The translations under genes were made by a program, and so were the position numbers. From Candidatus Limnocylindrales bacterium (lineage in GTDB: Bacteria; Chloroflexota; Limnocylindria; Limnocylindrales; CSP1-4), in the NCBI GenBank assembly GCA_031292335.1, contig JARLHH010000011.1, positions 1 through 12,533 on the forward strand: a stretch of 12,533 bases of DNA, written 5' to 3'. The notes beneath the pieces are model-generated. The model ran no database searches. It was not told where the DNA came from and saw only the letters and a list, made by a program, of their open reading frames with translations. Positions 6,941 to 12,533 of the stretch are shown piece by piece; the first letter of the stretch is position 1, and every line of letters begins with the position of its first letter.

Positions 6941-7927
6941 TCAGGCAGGAGGGATCGGCGTCACCCAGTGCCGGTAGGCCGGGACGTTGCCGCGCACGAT
7001 CTCGAAGTAGCGGTCCTTGACGCGCTTCGTGATCGGACCGACCGCCCCGGATCCCACGCTCCGGTGGTCCACCGAGATGATCGGGCTGATCTGGGCGCCG
7101 GTGCCGCAGAAGAACGCCTCGTCGGCGATGTAGATCTCCGAGCGGTCGATGGAGCGCTCCACGACCGGCAGGCCGAGCTCGGCGCAGATCTCCATGATCC
7201 CGGCGCGGGTGATCCCCTCGAGGATGTCGTCCGAGACGGGCGGCGTGGCGAGCACGCCGTCGCGGATGACGAAGATGTTCTCCGCGGAGCCCTCCGAGAT
7301 GTGGCCGTCGTCGGACAGGACCAGCGCCTCGTCGAAGCCGTTGAGCATCGCCTCGGACTTGCTGAAGGCCGGGTTGACGTACGAGCCCACGATCTTCGCC
7401 CGTGACGGGATGGCCGGGTCGGACGTGCGGCGCCACGAGACGGTCCCAACCTTGATCCCCACGTTCGTGTCCACGTAGTCTCCGAACGGGACCGCGAGGA
7501 TGTAGTAGCGATGCTCCAGGCCGTGGAGCTTGACGCCGATGGCAGCCGTGCTCTTGTAGAACGAGGGCCGGACGTAGGCGTCCTCGTGGAACGCGTTGCG
7601 ACGCAGCACCTCGACGGCCTCGGCCGTGAGCTGGTCAACCGAGGGGACGTCGTCCATGAGCATGATGTGGCAGGAGTGGCGGATTCGCTCCATGTGCTCG
7701 CGGACCTTGAGCGCGTACAGGCGGCCCTGCTCGGCGTTCCAATAGGCCCGGATCCCCTCGAAGACGGCCGTCCCGTACATGAAGGCGTGGGTCATGATGC
7801 TGACGTTCGCCTCGGCGAGCGGGACGTACCGACCCTCGAACAGGCAGACCAGGGTGGCAGGATCGGCGGGATCGCCGGCAGCCCGCGGAGTGGGCGCCGT
7901 CGCGGTGGCGGGCTTCTCGGTAAGCAT
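6941..7927 (-). CDS. ilvE: Branched-chain amino acid aminotransferase (fold type IV PLP enzyme)
   Basis: A 328-residue PLP enzyme that transfers amino groups between glutamate and the keto acids of Leu, Ile and Val, the last step of branched-chain amino acid synthesis. Motifs follow the IlvE order: FMYGTAVFEGIRAY (49-62), Arg120 in AYVRPSFYKS, the Schiff-base Lys178 in RAKIVGSYVNP, ISEGSAENIFVIRDG (210-224, with Glu212 positioned for the pyridine nitrogen), GITRAGI (238-244) and CGTGAQISPI (274-283). The VGPITKRV near 296-303 fits BCAT rather than D-amino acid transaminase or 4-amino-4-deoxychorismate lyase. An N-terminal extension of about 20 residues rich in Ala, Pro and Thr is unusual. The ATG at 7927 has AGGAG nine bases upstream and a -10-like TATACT about 62 bases upstream. 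The gene sits alone, without other ilv genes nearby. Confidence 0.93.
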   Translation of the reverse strand: MLTEKPATATAPTPRAAGDPADPATLVCLFEGRYVPLAEANVSIMTHAFMYGTAVFEGIRAYWNAEQGRLYALKVREHMERIRHSCHIMLMDDVPSVDQLTAEAVEVLRRNAFHEDAYVRPSFYKSTAAIGVKLHGLEHRYYILAVPFGDYVDTNVGIKVGTVSWRRTSDPAIPSRAKIVGSYVNPAFSKSEAMLNGFDEALVLSDDGHISEGSAENIFVIRDGVLATPPVSDDILEGITRAGIMEICAELGLPVVERSIDRSEIYIADEAFFCGTGAQISPIISVDHRSVGSGAVGPITKRVKDRYFEIVRGNVPAYRHWVTPIPPA

Positions 7928-7988
7928 CCGATGGGGCTCCTGCAACGGGATCGCGCTCGGGTCCGACGGGCCTGCGGGCGCTGGTCCG

Positions 7989-7994
7989 AGTATA
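7989..7994 (-). promoter_or_regulatory. Candidate -10 box for ilvE
   Basis: On the minus strand this reads TATACT, one mismatch from TATAAT. Transcription would start near 7982 and leave a leader of about 55 bases containing the AGGAG site. No good -35 hexamer is seen at the expected spacing. It lies in the 107-base gap behind the exchanger gene, so ilvE probably has its own promoter. Confidence 0.45.
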
Positions 7995-8034
7995 CCGTCG
8001 GTCGTCGGCCGGACGGCGCCTGCCACCCCGACCC

Positions 8035-9081
8035 TCAGGCGGCTCCGCGAGCGAGCCCGCTCACGACCAGGCCCAGGTAGGCTACGTAGAAGATGCCCCC
8101 GACCGCCAGGCCCCGGCCGGAGATCGTTCCCCGGAACCACAGCGGCAGGAAGATCGCCGCGATGGACACGACGGCGATCCCGGCGGAGAGGAAGCTGAGC
8201 GCGGAATCCGCGCTCACCGACCAGGCAGTGGGTGCGAACAGCAGCACGATCGAGGTCGGGATCGCGCTCTGGAAGACCATCGCGCCGGTAATGTTGCCGA
8301 GCGCGAGGGTGTCCTTTCCCTGGCGCACCCAGATCACGCTGTTGAGCTTCTCGGGAAGCTCGGTCGCGATCGGCGCGATCACGAGGGCGAGGATCGTCGA
8401 ACCGATGCCAAGCGAGGCGGCGAGATCCTGGACGGCGCCCACGAAGAAGGCCGCGCCCACCACGATGCACCCAAGCGCGATGAGCACCTGGACGCCGACG
8501 AGCCGCAGCCGCGGCACCGGGTGGTCATGGCGTCCGCGGTCGAGGCGCCGCAGCCGGAGCGGCGCCAGCTCCAGCTCATGGTCCCCGGCGGCGCCGGCGA
8601 AGTGGGCCCGCACGTACCAGGCGTACAGCACCAGCAGGAGGATCGCCACGCCGGCCTTGACGAGCTCCAGCCAGGCCGGGAGGAAGGCCGCAGCGATCGC
8701 GAGGGCGTAGCCCAGCCCGAACCAGCGCAGATCGTGGAGCAGGATCGTGCGGTCCACGGCGACCATGACCCCCTGCTGGCGGCGCTTGCGGAAGCCGATC
8801 ACCGCCAGGCCCGTCACGCACATCGCCAGCGTGCCAAGCATGAACGGCGCCCCCAGCACCGCGCCGACGCCCACTTCCGTCGACGCGAGGCCGCTGCCGA
8901 AGACGATGGCGATGAACGGGATCGTGGTCTCCGGCAGGGCAGTCCCGACCGCCGCCAGGACCGAGCCGACCGCGCCCTCCGCGAGGTCCAGCTTGCGGCC
9001 GAACCACTCGATCCCGTTGGTGAACAGCTCGGCTCCGGCGAGGATGACGACGAAGGCGAGCAGGAGGACGAGGAGGGTCAC
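8035..9081 (-). CDS. CaCA-superfamily sodium/calcium exchanger-like membrane protein
   Basis: A 348-residue polytopic antiporter, predicted to exchange Ca2+ (or another cation) for Na+ or H+ across the cytoplasmic membrane. Two inverted alpha-repeats mark the superfamily. Alpha-1 has AVGTALPETTIPF (44-56) followed by GVGAVLGAPFML (71-82). Alpha-2 has IAPIATELPEKLNSV (235-249) followed by LGNITGAMVFQSA (261-273). Glu51 and Glu244 in the LPE motifs are the expected cation ligands. About ten hydrophobic segments flank a charged loop near 160-195. The start is a GTG at 9081, because the nearest upstream in-frame ATG (9093) hits TAG after two codons; no clear ribosome binding site precedes it. It follows rpsR by 88 bases on the same strand and may receive read-through from the ribosomal operon. 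Ion specificity cannot be read from sequence. Confidence 0.9.
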   Translation of the reverse strand: MTLLVLLLAFVVILAGAELFTNGIEWFGRKLDLAEGAVGSVLAAVGTALPETTIPFIAIVFGSGLASTEVGVGAVLGAPFMLGTLAMCVTGLAVIGFRKRRQQGVMVAVDRTILLHDLRWFGLGYALAIAAAFLPAWLELVKAGVAILLLVLYAWYVRAHFAGAAGDHELELAPLRLRRLDRGRHDHPVPRLRLVGVQVLIALGCIVVGAAFFVGAVQDLAASLGIGSTILALVIAPIATELPEKLNSVIWVRQGKDTLALGNITGAMVFQSAIPTSIVLLFAPTAWSVSADSALSFLSAGIAVVSIAAIFLPLWFRGTISGRGLAVGGIFYVAYLGLVVSGLARGAA

Positions 9082-9114
9082 GGCCTAGACCATGGCGCGC
9101 TGGGCGGGGGCGAC

Positions 9115-9144
9115 GGCGCTCACGGCCGGCGCCCGTGGAGCGCC
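9115..9144 (-). terminator. Strong hairpin after rpsR, candidate terminator or attenuator
   Basis: An 11-base-pair stem with one bulged base (9115-9125 with 9133-9144) closes a 7-base loop. It sits about 25 bases past the rpsR stop. There is no T-tract, so it may only slow polymerase or stabilise the ribosomal mRNA 3' end rather than stop transcription before the exchanger gene. Confidence 0.4.
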
Positions 9145-9145
9145 C

Positions 9146-9165
9146 GGTGGCGGCATGGGGCCACC
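9146..9165 (-). terminator. Second hairpin after rpsR
   Basis: A 6-base-pair GGTGGC/GCCACC stem with an 8-base loop, starting 4 bases past the rpsR stop codon. Together with the neighbouring larger hairpin it forms a tandem pair at the 3' end of the ribosomal operon. Function is inferred from placement only. Confidence 0.3.
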
Positions 9166-9169
9166 CCCG

Positions 9170-9439
9170 TCAGGGGCGAAGGTGCTGCGGTGCGTACGGC
9201 AGCAGCGCCACGAGCCGGGCGCGCTTGAGCGCAACGGACAGCTCGCGCTGGTGCGCGGCGCACGTTCCGGTCTTGCGACGCGGCTCGATCTTGGCCCGCT
9301 CCGAGAGATAGCGGCGGAGGCGGCTGACCTCCTTGTAGTCGATCTGGACCGTCTTGTCGGCGCAGAACGCGCACACCTTGCGGCGGCGACGATCGCGGTA
9401 GTAGTCGTCTCGCTTCTTGCTGCGGGCTACGGGGGGCAT
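9170..9439 (-). CDS. rpsR: Small ribosomal subunit protein bS18
   Basis: An 89-residue protein of the 30S platform that binds 16S rRNA as a heterodimer with bS6. The conserved core is evident: KVCAFC, VQIDYKEVSRLRRYLSERAK (31-50), RRKTGTCAAHQRELSVALKR (54-73) and ARLVALLPY. Cys23, Cys26, Cys60 and His63 form a CxxC...CxxH set, the cysteine-containing (C+) version of S18 that probably binds zinc. The basic N-terminus RSKKRDDYYRDRRRRK is typical. The ATG at 9439 has AGGAG eight bases upstream. It is the last gene of rpsF-ssb-rpsR, 57 bases after ssb. The rplI gene that often follows is not present here. Confidence 0.97.
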   Translation of the reverse strand: MPPVARSKKRDDYYRDRRRRKVCAFCADKTVQIDYKEVSRLRRYLSERAKIEPRRKTGTCAAHQRELSVALKRARLVALLPYAPQHLRP

Positions 9440-9496
9440 CGTGTCAACTCCTGTGGTCGCGGGCGTCGTCGTCGTGGCGAGCGCCCGGCATGCGTC

Positions 9497-9958
9497 TCAG
9501 AACGGAAGGTCGTCGATGTCGGACGGGGCGTCGTCCCCGCCCTGGGCGTCGCGTCGGATCGGCGAGACGGTCGCGCCCGCCGGACGGGACTCTCCCGGGA
9601 ATGGCGGCGCGTCGGCGCCTTCCTCCCGCGGCCGGCGGTCGAGGTTCGTGACCTGGTTGGCGATCAGCTCCGTCGTGTACCGCTTCTGGCCCTGCTGGTC
9701 TTCCCACTGCCGGGTCTGGAGGCGCCCTTCGACGTAGACCTTCATCCCTTTCCGGAGGTGCTCGGCGGAGCGTTCGGCGAGCTGCGCCCACGCGACAACC
9801 CGGAACCACTCCGTCTCTTCCTGCCAGGCGCCGTCCTGGCCCTTGTAGTTCCGGTTCACGGCCACCGTGAACTGGGTGACGGCCTGGCCGCCCGGCGTGT
9901 ACCGCATCTCGGGATCGCGCCCGAGATTCCCGATGATCATCACCTTGTTCAGGGACAC
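9497..9958 (-). CDS. ssb: Single-stranded DNA-binding protein
   Basis: A 153-residue OB-fold protein that coats single-stranded DNA in replication, repair and recombination. The OB domain covers about residues 1-108: KVMIIGNLGRDPEMRYTPGG (5-24), VTQFTVAVNR (27-36), EWFRVVAWAQLAERSAEHLR (50-69), GMKVYVEGRLQTRQWED (71-87). A Pro/Gly/Arg-rich disordered linker follows, and the acidic tip DIDDLPF at the very end is the docking peptide for partner proteins. The start is taken as GTG at 9958, because AGGAGG sits eight bases upstream and the next residues match family N-termini; upstream in-frame codons overlap rpsF and look noncoding. It lies 34 bases after rpsF, the position of ssb in many Gram-positive and related genomes. 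Confidence 0.96.
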   Translation of the reverse strand: MSLNKVMIIGNLGRDPEMRYTPGGQAVTQFTVAVNRNYKGQDGAWQEETEWFRVVAWAQLAERSAEHLRKGMKVYVEGRLQTRQWEDQQGQKRYTTELIANQVTNLDRRPREEGADAPPFPGESRPAGATVSPIRRDAQGGDDAPSDIDDLPF

Positions 9959-9966
9959 GGGAACGC

Positions 9967-9972
9967 CCTCCT
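9967..9972 (-). promoter_or_regulatory. ssb ribosome binding site
   Basis: On the minus strand this reads AGGAGG with an eight-base spacer to GTG at 9958. It fixes the non-ATG start of ssb. Confidence 0.75.
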
Positions 9973-9992
9973 GGGAGCTGCCGGCACGCGCG

Positions 9993-10415
9993 TCAGTCGA
10001 CCGCTGCCGGGGCGGCGTCGCTCTCCGACTCGTCGATCTGCTCGACGTCCGGCTCCTCGTCCTCGTCGACATCCGGGGCCGGCACGAAGTCAACGCTGTC
10101 CTCCGGCCTGCCGCGGGCCGCCTTGAGCGGTCGCTCGACACGGATGACGAGATGCCGGATCACGTCCTCGGTGATCAGCAGGGTCCGCTCCAGGTCGACG
10201 ATCGCGTCGGCGGGCGCGTCGAAGTGGATGATGTGATACGAAGCCTCGCGGTAGCGGTCGATCTGGTACGCCAGGCGCCGACGACCCCACGGGGCCGCCT
10301 TGACGATCTGGCCGCCGGTGCCGGCGATCTGCCGCGCCACCTTCTCCAGGAGCGCCTGGACGCGATCGTCCGGCGCATCCGGCCGGATCACGAGCATGAG
10401 TTCGTAGCGGCGCAT
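9993..10415 (-). CDS. rpsF: Small ribosomal subunit protein bS6
   Basis: A 140-residue bS6 that pairs with bS18 on the 30S platform. The ferredoxin-like core occupies about residues 1-97: MRRYELMLVIRPDA, APWGRRRLAYQIDRYREASY (41-60), HIIHFDA, and RTLLITEDVIRHLVIRVE (77-94). Residues 105-140 form an acidic tail with many Asp and Glu (DVDEDEEPDVEQIDESESD). In E. coli an acidic tail is instead added after translation by RimK, so this tail is a genomically encoded analogue at most; its role is unknown. The ATG at 10415 has AAGGAG nine bases upstream. It is the first gene of rpsF-ssb-rpsR, with a structured leader before it. Confidence 0.96.
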   Translation of the reverse strand: MRRYELMLVIRPDAPDDRVQALLEKVARQIAGTGGQIVKAAPWGRRRLAYQIDRYREASYHIIHFDAPADAIVDLERTLLITEDVIRHLVIRVERPLKAARGRPEDSVDFVPAPDVDEDEEPDVEQIDESESDAAPAAVD

Positions 10416-10441
10416 GGCCGTCTACTCCTTCCTGTGGGGTA

Positions 10442-10485
10442 TGCCCCGCTCGTGGCCCCCGGAACCCGGGCCGCCAGGCGGAGCA
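10442..10485 (-). promoter_or_regulatory. rpsF leader hairpin, candidate S6:S18 autoregulatory structure
   Basis: In the minus-strand transcript an outer stem of 8 pairs (10478-10485 with 10442-10449, including one G-U) encloses a 4-pair TGGC/GCCA stem, then a small internal loop, then a 5-pair CCCGG/CCGGG stem with a three-base loop. Unpaired bases lie on both sides of the middle stem. The element ends 26 bases before the rpsF ATG, just upstream of the AAGGAG site. Many bacteria control rpsF with an S6:S18-binding leader, but I cannot confirm the consensus bases here, so identity is a hypothesis. Confidence 0.4.
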
Positions 10486-10499
10486 GAAAGGGCTGCGCG

Positions 10500-10505
10500 A
10501 GTCTA
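10500..10505 (-). promoter_or_regulatory. Candidate -10 box for the rpsF operon
   Basis: On the minus strand this reads TAGACT, fitting TAnnnT. A start site near 10493 would give a leader of about 78 bases that contains the whole hairpin and the ribosome binding site. No clear -35 box is present. Confidence 0.35.
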
Positions 10506-10562
10506 CCACGAGCTTGCATGCGCGCTCCGCAAGAGGTCGGACGTGCTCACGCGCGCCTCATG

Positions 10563-10568
10563 TATCCT
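10563..10568 (+). promoter_or_regulatory. Candidate -10 box for the CpaE-like gene
   Basis: TATCCT, preceded directly by TG, identical to the box before the LCP gene. A start near 10575 would leave a leader of about 30 bases carrying AGGAG. No convincing -35 hexamer is seen. Confidence 0.4.
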
Positions 10569-10590
10569 TCCGCCGTATTCCGTCGCAAGC

Positions 10591-10595
10591 AGGAG
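10591..10595 (+). promoter_or_regulatory. Ribosome binding site of the CpaE-like gene
   Basis: AGGAG ten bases before GTG at 10606. It decides the start, since the frame is open further upstream but the encoded residues there look noncoding and overlap the rpsF promoter region. Confidence 0.6.
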
Positions 10596-10605
10596 ACCAT
10601 CCGGC

Positions 10606-11823
10606 GTGCCGTCCAGCACCATCCTCCTCCTCGAGACGAACCCCGATGCCGCGACTGCGGTGGAGCGGCCCCTCGTCGGCATCGGCTACCAGGTCACCAC
10701 AACGGCCGACCCGAACGACGCCGTCCGGCGGGCCGGGGAATTCGCCCTCGTGATCGTGGACGTCGGCTCCGGTCCGCGCAGCGGAGAGGACGTCTGCCGC
10801 GAGATCCGCGGCACGGCTGCCTTCTCGGCGGTCCCGGTCCTGTGCATGTGCCAGACCGACGACGTCGAGGAGCGCGTGCGGTACCTCGAGGCGGGCGCCG
10901 ACGACGTGGTCGCGAAGCCGTTCGACCCCCGCGAGCTGGAGGCCCGGGTCGAGGCGCTGCTGGTCCGTTTCCAGCGCTCTCGCGACCTCGCCCCGCTCGC
11001 CCTCGCGGAGGACGGCGTTCCGGCGCGACGGAGCATCATCGCGTGCTTCAGCCCGAAGGGCGGCGTCGGGACGACCATGATCGCGGTCAACGTCGCCAGC
11101 TGGCTCGCCGCGCGCGCGCCGGGCCGGGTGCTCATCGCCGACCTCGATCTCCAGTTCGGGCAGGTGGCGACCCACCTCAACCTCAAACCGCAGCTCACGG
11201 TCGCGGACCTCGCGCGAGACGAGCAGTCGCTCAGGGAGCCTGATCTCCTGCGCACCTACACGGTGAAGCACGAGGGCGGGCTGGCGGTTCTTGCCGCCCC
11301 GGGCACGCCGGAGCCGGGCCGTCTCATCGGTCCGGACCAGGTGAACCTGCTCCTCTCGACCGCGCGGACGGCGTTCGACACGCTGGTGGTGGATGCGGGG
11401 TCCGAGCTCGACGACCGGTCGCTTGCGGTCGTGGCGCGCGCCGAGGCGGTCGTGATCCCGATCGTGCCGGAGATCGGCGCGCTCAAGGCGCTCCATTCCC
11501 TTCTCGAGTATCTCACCGAGGTCGGCTCTGCGGAATCCACGGCGACGTTCGTCCTGAACCACCTCTTCGCTCGTGAGATGCTCTCGATGAAACAGATCGA
11601 GGCGGCGATCGGGACCCAGGTCACGGCGGAGATCCCCTACGATCCCGGGCTCTACCTGAAGGCGATCAACGAGGGAGTCCCGATCGTCCAGGGTGCCGTG
11701 AACTCCGCGCCGGCCCGGGCGCTGGGCAAGCTTGCCTCGCTCGTCAGCGGCATCCGCGAAGGCGCCGCTCCGGCGTCAGACGACCGCCGGGGCCTCCTGG
11801 GGGGCTTGCGCCGGCGCGGCTGA
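10606..11823 (+). CDS. CpaE/TadZ-like protein: receiver domain fused to a deviant-Walker ParA/MinD-type ATPase
   Basis: A 405-residue cytoplasmic protein. Residues 4-122 form a response-regulator receiver domain with phosphoacceptor candidate Asp52 (VIVDVGS) and Lys104 in AKPFDPRELEARVEALL. The acidic pocket reads LLLETN rather than LxVDD, and the usual switch Thr is Cys82, so phosphorylation may be weak or absent. Residues 143-385 form the ATPase: SPKGGVGTTMIAVNVA (149-164) keeps signature Lys151 but has Thr where the second Walker A Lys would be, as CpaE/TadZ proteins often do. ADLDLQFGQVATHLNL (178-193) is a CpaE hallmark, and TLVVDAGS (259-266) is the Walker B-like strand. Characterised relatives place Flp/Tad pili at a cell pole. 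No cpaF, tadB, tadC or pilin gene lies in the window, so the link to pili is by family only. GTG start with AGGAG. Confidence 0.85.
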   Translation: MPSSTILLLETNPDAATAVERPLVGIGYQVTTTADPNDAVRRAGEFALVIVDVGSGPRSGEDVCREIRGTAAFSAVPVLCMCQTDDVEERVRYLEAGADDVVAKPFDPRELEARVEALLVRFQRSRDLAPLALAEDGVPARRSIIACFSPKGGVGTTMIAVNVASWLAARAPGRVLIADLDLQFGQVATHLNLKPQLTVADLARDEQSLREPDLLRTYTVKHEGGLAVLAAPGTPEPGRLIGPDQVNLLLSTARTAFDTLVVDAGSELDDRSLAVVARAEAVVIPIVPEIGALKALHSLLEYLTEVGSAESTATFVLNHLFAREMLSMKQIEAAIGTQVTAEIPYDPGLYLKAINEGVPIVQGAVNSAPARALGKLASLVSGIREGAAPASDDRRGLLGGLRRRG

Positions 11824-11866
11824 CGGCACGCGGCACCGGTTCGCTCGGGCGCACCGCCCGCCTCCC

Positions 11867-11885
11867 GGGGCCGGTTCGGGGCCCC
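11867..11885. terminator. GC hairpin between convergent genes, weak terminator candidate
   Basis: A 6-base-pair GGGGCC/GGCCCC stem with a 7-base loop in the 130-base gap between the CpaE-like gene and the convergent DUF4280 gene. No T-tract follows on either strand. I see nothing else in this gap. Confidence 0.3.
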
Positions 11886-11953
11886 CTCGCATGCCAGACC
11901 CGTTTGCGCCCGATCGCTCGCCCGCCCGGACCCGGTCCGCGGCATGGCGCTCG

Positions 11954-12352
11954 TCAGCCGTTGGCGCTCACCGTGACCTGGCCGGGCACGCCGATCGAGA
12001 TCGTCCCGGCCCAGGCACACTGGCAGACCGAGCCCGCGGTGAGCACCGGCACCCCGCCCAGCACAACCTTGGCCGACCCCGGCGTCCACGGGCCGGCAGG
12101 GACGGGCACACAGGGCATCGGCGTGAGGACACCCAGGGCCGCCGCCGTGGCGGCGGCCACGGCCGGGTTGGCCGGCGACGAGCACATCCCGAACGTCGGG
12201 ATGTTCGCCATCGGGAGCGTGTCGGCGACCGTCGCCACGAACTGCCCGCCGGCGGTCACCGGGGTCCCTTTCGGCACGACCGTCAAGGGCGCAGGCGGGC
12301 CCAGGCCCATGGTGCATGACAGCATCGCGGAAAGGACCACCAGGGGCGGCAT
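11954..12352 (-). CDS. DUF4280 PAAR-like protein (predicted spike-tip protein)
   Basis: A 132-residue protein matching the DUF4280/PAAR-like family. Telling stretches are LSCTMGLGPPAPLTVVP (11-27), PMANIPTFGMCSSPANP (47-63), AVAAATAAALGVLTPMPCVP (64-83) and GSVCQCAWAGTISIGVPGQV (107-126). Five Cys (13, 57, 81, 110, 112) sit at family positions and could bind metal or form disulfides. PAAR-type proteins cap the spike of contractile injection machines and sharpen the tip; whether this one belongs to such a machine cannot be seen here, because no sheath, tube, baseplate or ATPase gene is in the window. The ATG at 12352 has GGGAG nine bases upstream, but the frame is open to the right edge without a stop, so a longer or fused form is not fully excluded. 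Convergent with the CpaE-like gene. Confidence 0.82.
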   Translation of the reverse strand: MPPLVVLSAMLSCTMGLGPPAPLTVVPKGTPVTAGGQFVATVADTLPMANIPTFGMCSSPANPAVAAATAAALGVLTPMPCVPVPAGPWTPGSAKVVLGGVPVLTAGSVCQCAWAGTISIGVPGQVTVSANG

Positions 12353-12361
12353 CGTCCGACT

Positions 12362-12366
12362 CTCCC
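12362..12366 (-). promoter_or_regulatory. Ribosome binding site of the DUF4280 gene
   Basis: On the minus strand this reads GGGAG with a nine-base spacer to ATG at 12352. It favours the short 132-residue form over an N-terminally extended one. Confidence 0.55.
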
Positions 12367-12533
12367 GCACTGCGACGTCGGTGCGCGGTCGGAAGGTCCC
12401 GCAGCCGCGCGCCATGCGAAGTCTGGCACGCCTGCCGGTGCCCGATCGGGCGGACTTCACGGCCCGCTCGGCCCGAGCGCTGACCCACCGGCCGGCCGGC
12501 TGTCGTCGGGACGAGGCGGCGCCGATCAGCTCC
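12367..12533. other. Right-edge stretch with no recognisable gene
   Basis: All frames here give Arg/Gly/Ser/Pro-rich translations with no known motif. On the minus strand, stops at 12526-12528 and 12457-12459 exclude a long upstream gene in that frame. The frame of the DUF4280 gene stays open to the edge. The stretch may be the DUF4280 promoter region or the tail of a gene beyond the window. Confidence 0.4.

Noticed and set aside
7928..8470. Extension of the ilvE frame upstream into the exchanger gene
   Set aside because: The frame is open by chance. The extra sequence overlaps the exchanger, lacks conserved residues, and both a promoter-like box and AGGAG lie before the ATG at 7927.
9085..9093. 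Two-codon upstream frame (ATG GTC TAG) before the exchanger GTG
   Set aside because: Too short to support as a regulatory frame; no ribosome binding site or conservation can be shown.
9867..11243. Long plus-strand open frame across rpsF and into the CpaE-like gene
   Set aside because: It is antisense to ssb and rpsF and out of frame with the CpaE-like gene, and its translation is a composition-driven Arg/Pro/Gly mix.
11652..12488. Minus-strand open frame covering the end of the CpaE-like gene and the DUF4280 gene
   Set aside because: It is out of frame with the recognisable DUF4280 protein and has no motif of its own.

Overview
The window is GC-rich throughout, with dense coding and G/C-ending codons, and every gene looks chromosomal. 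I see no phage, insertion sequence, CRISPR array, tRNA or rRNA. The best guess at the organism is an uncultivated high-GC Chloroflexota or related monoderm lineage. The reasons are the unusual class I isoleucyl-tRNA synthetase, the LytR-CpsA-Psr protein with several membrane segments, the rpsF-ssb-rpsR cluster without rplI beside it, and promoters that appear to rely on a -10 TAnnnT box alone. This placement is inference from protein style, not from a marker search.

Region 1 (1-4978, minus strand) is a compact operon: ileS, lspA, rluD and the first 33 codons of a probable gmk cut off by the window edge. Overlaps of 8, 4 and 4 bases chain the four genes and suggest translational coupling. They serve tRNA charging, lipoprotein maturation, rRNA pseudouridylation and nucleotide metabolism. 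The IleS keeps its editing domain but departs from consensus in all the main catalytic-core signatures.

Region 2 (4979-6883) starts with a short divergent promoter region in which one TATCCTA heptamer can serve as a -10 box on both strands. It leads rightward into an LCP-family cell-wall glycopolymer transferase whose mRNA may be leaderless. A GC-rich hairpin separates this gene from the convergent branched-chain aminotransferase ilvE (6941-7927, minus), which has its own promoter-like box. Upstream of ilvE lies a CaCA-type sodium/calcium exchanger (8035-9081, minus).

Region 3 (9170-10415, minus) is the conserved rpsF-ssb-rpsR operon. An imperfect hairpin in the rpsF leader, just before the ribosome binding site, is a candidate S6:S18 autoregulatory element.

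Region 4 (10416-12533) holds a rightward CpaE/TadZ-like gene (receiver domain plus deviant Walker ATPase), standing alone here without other tad genes. Convergent to it is a DUF4280 PAAR-like protein, the predicted spike tip of a contractile injection apparatus. The DUF4280 gene is read leftward from the right edge, so any partner genes upstream would lie beyond the window. That edge and the divergent IleS are the two most interesting leads.
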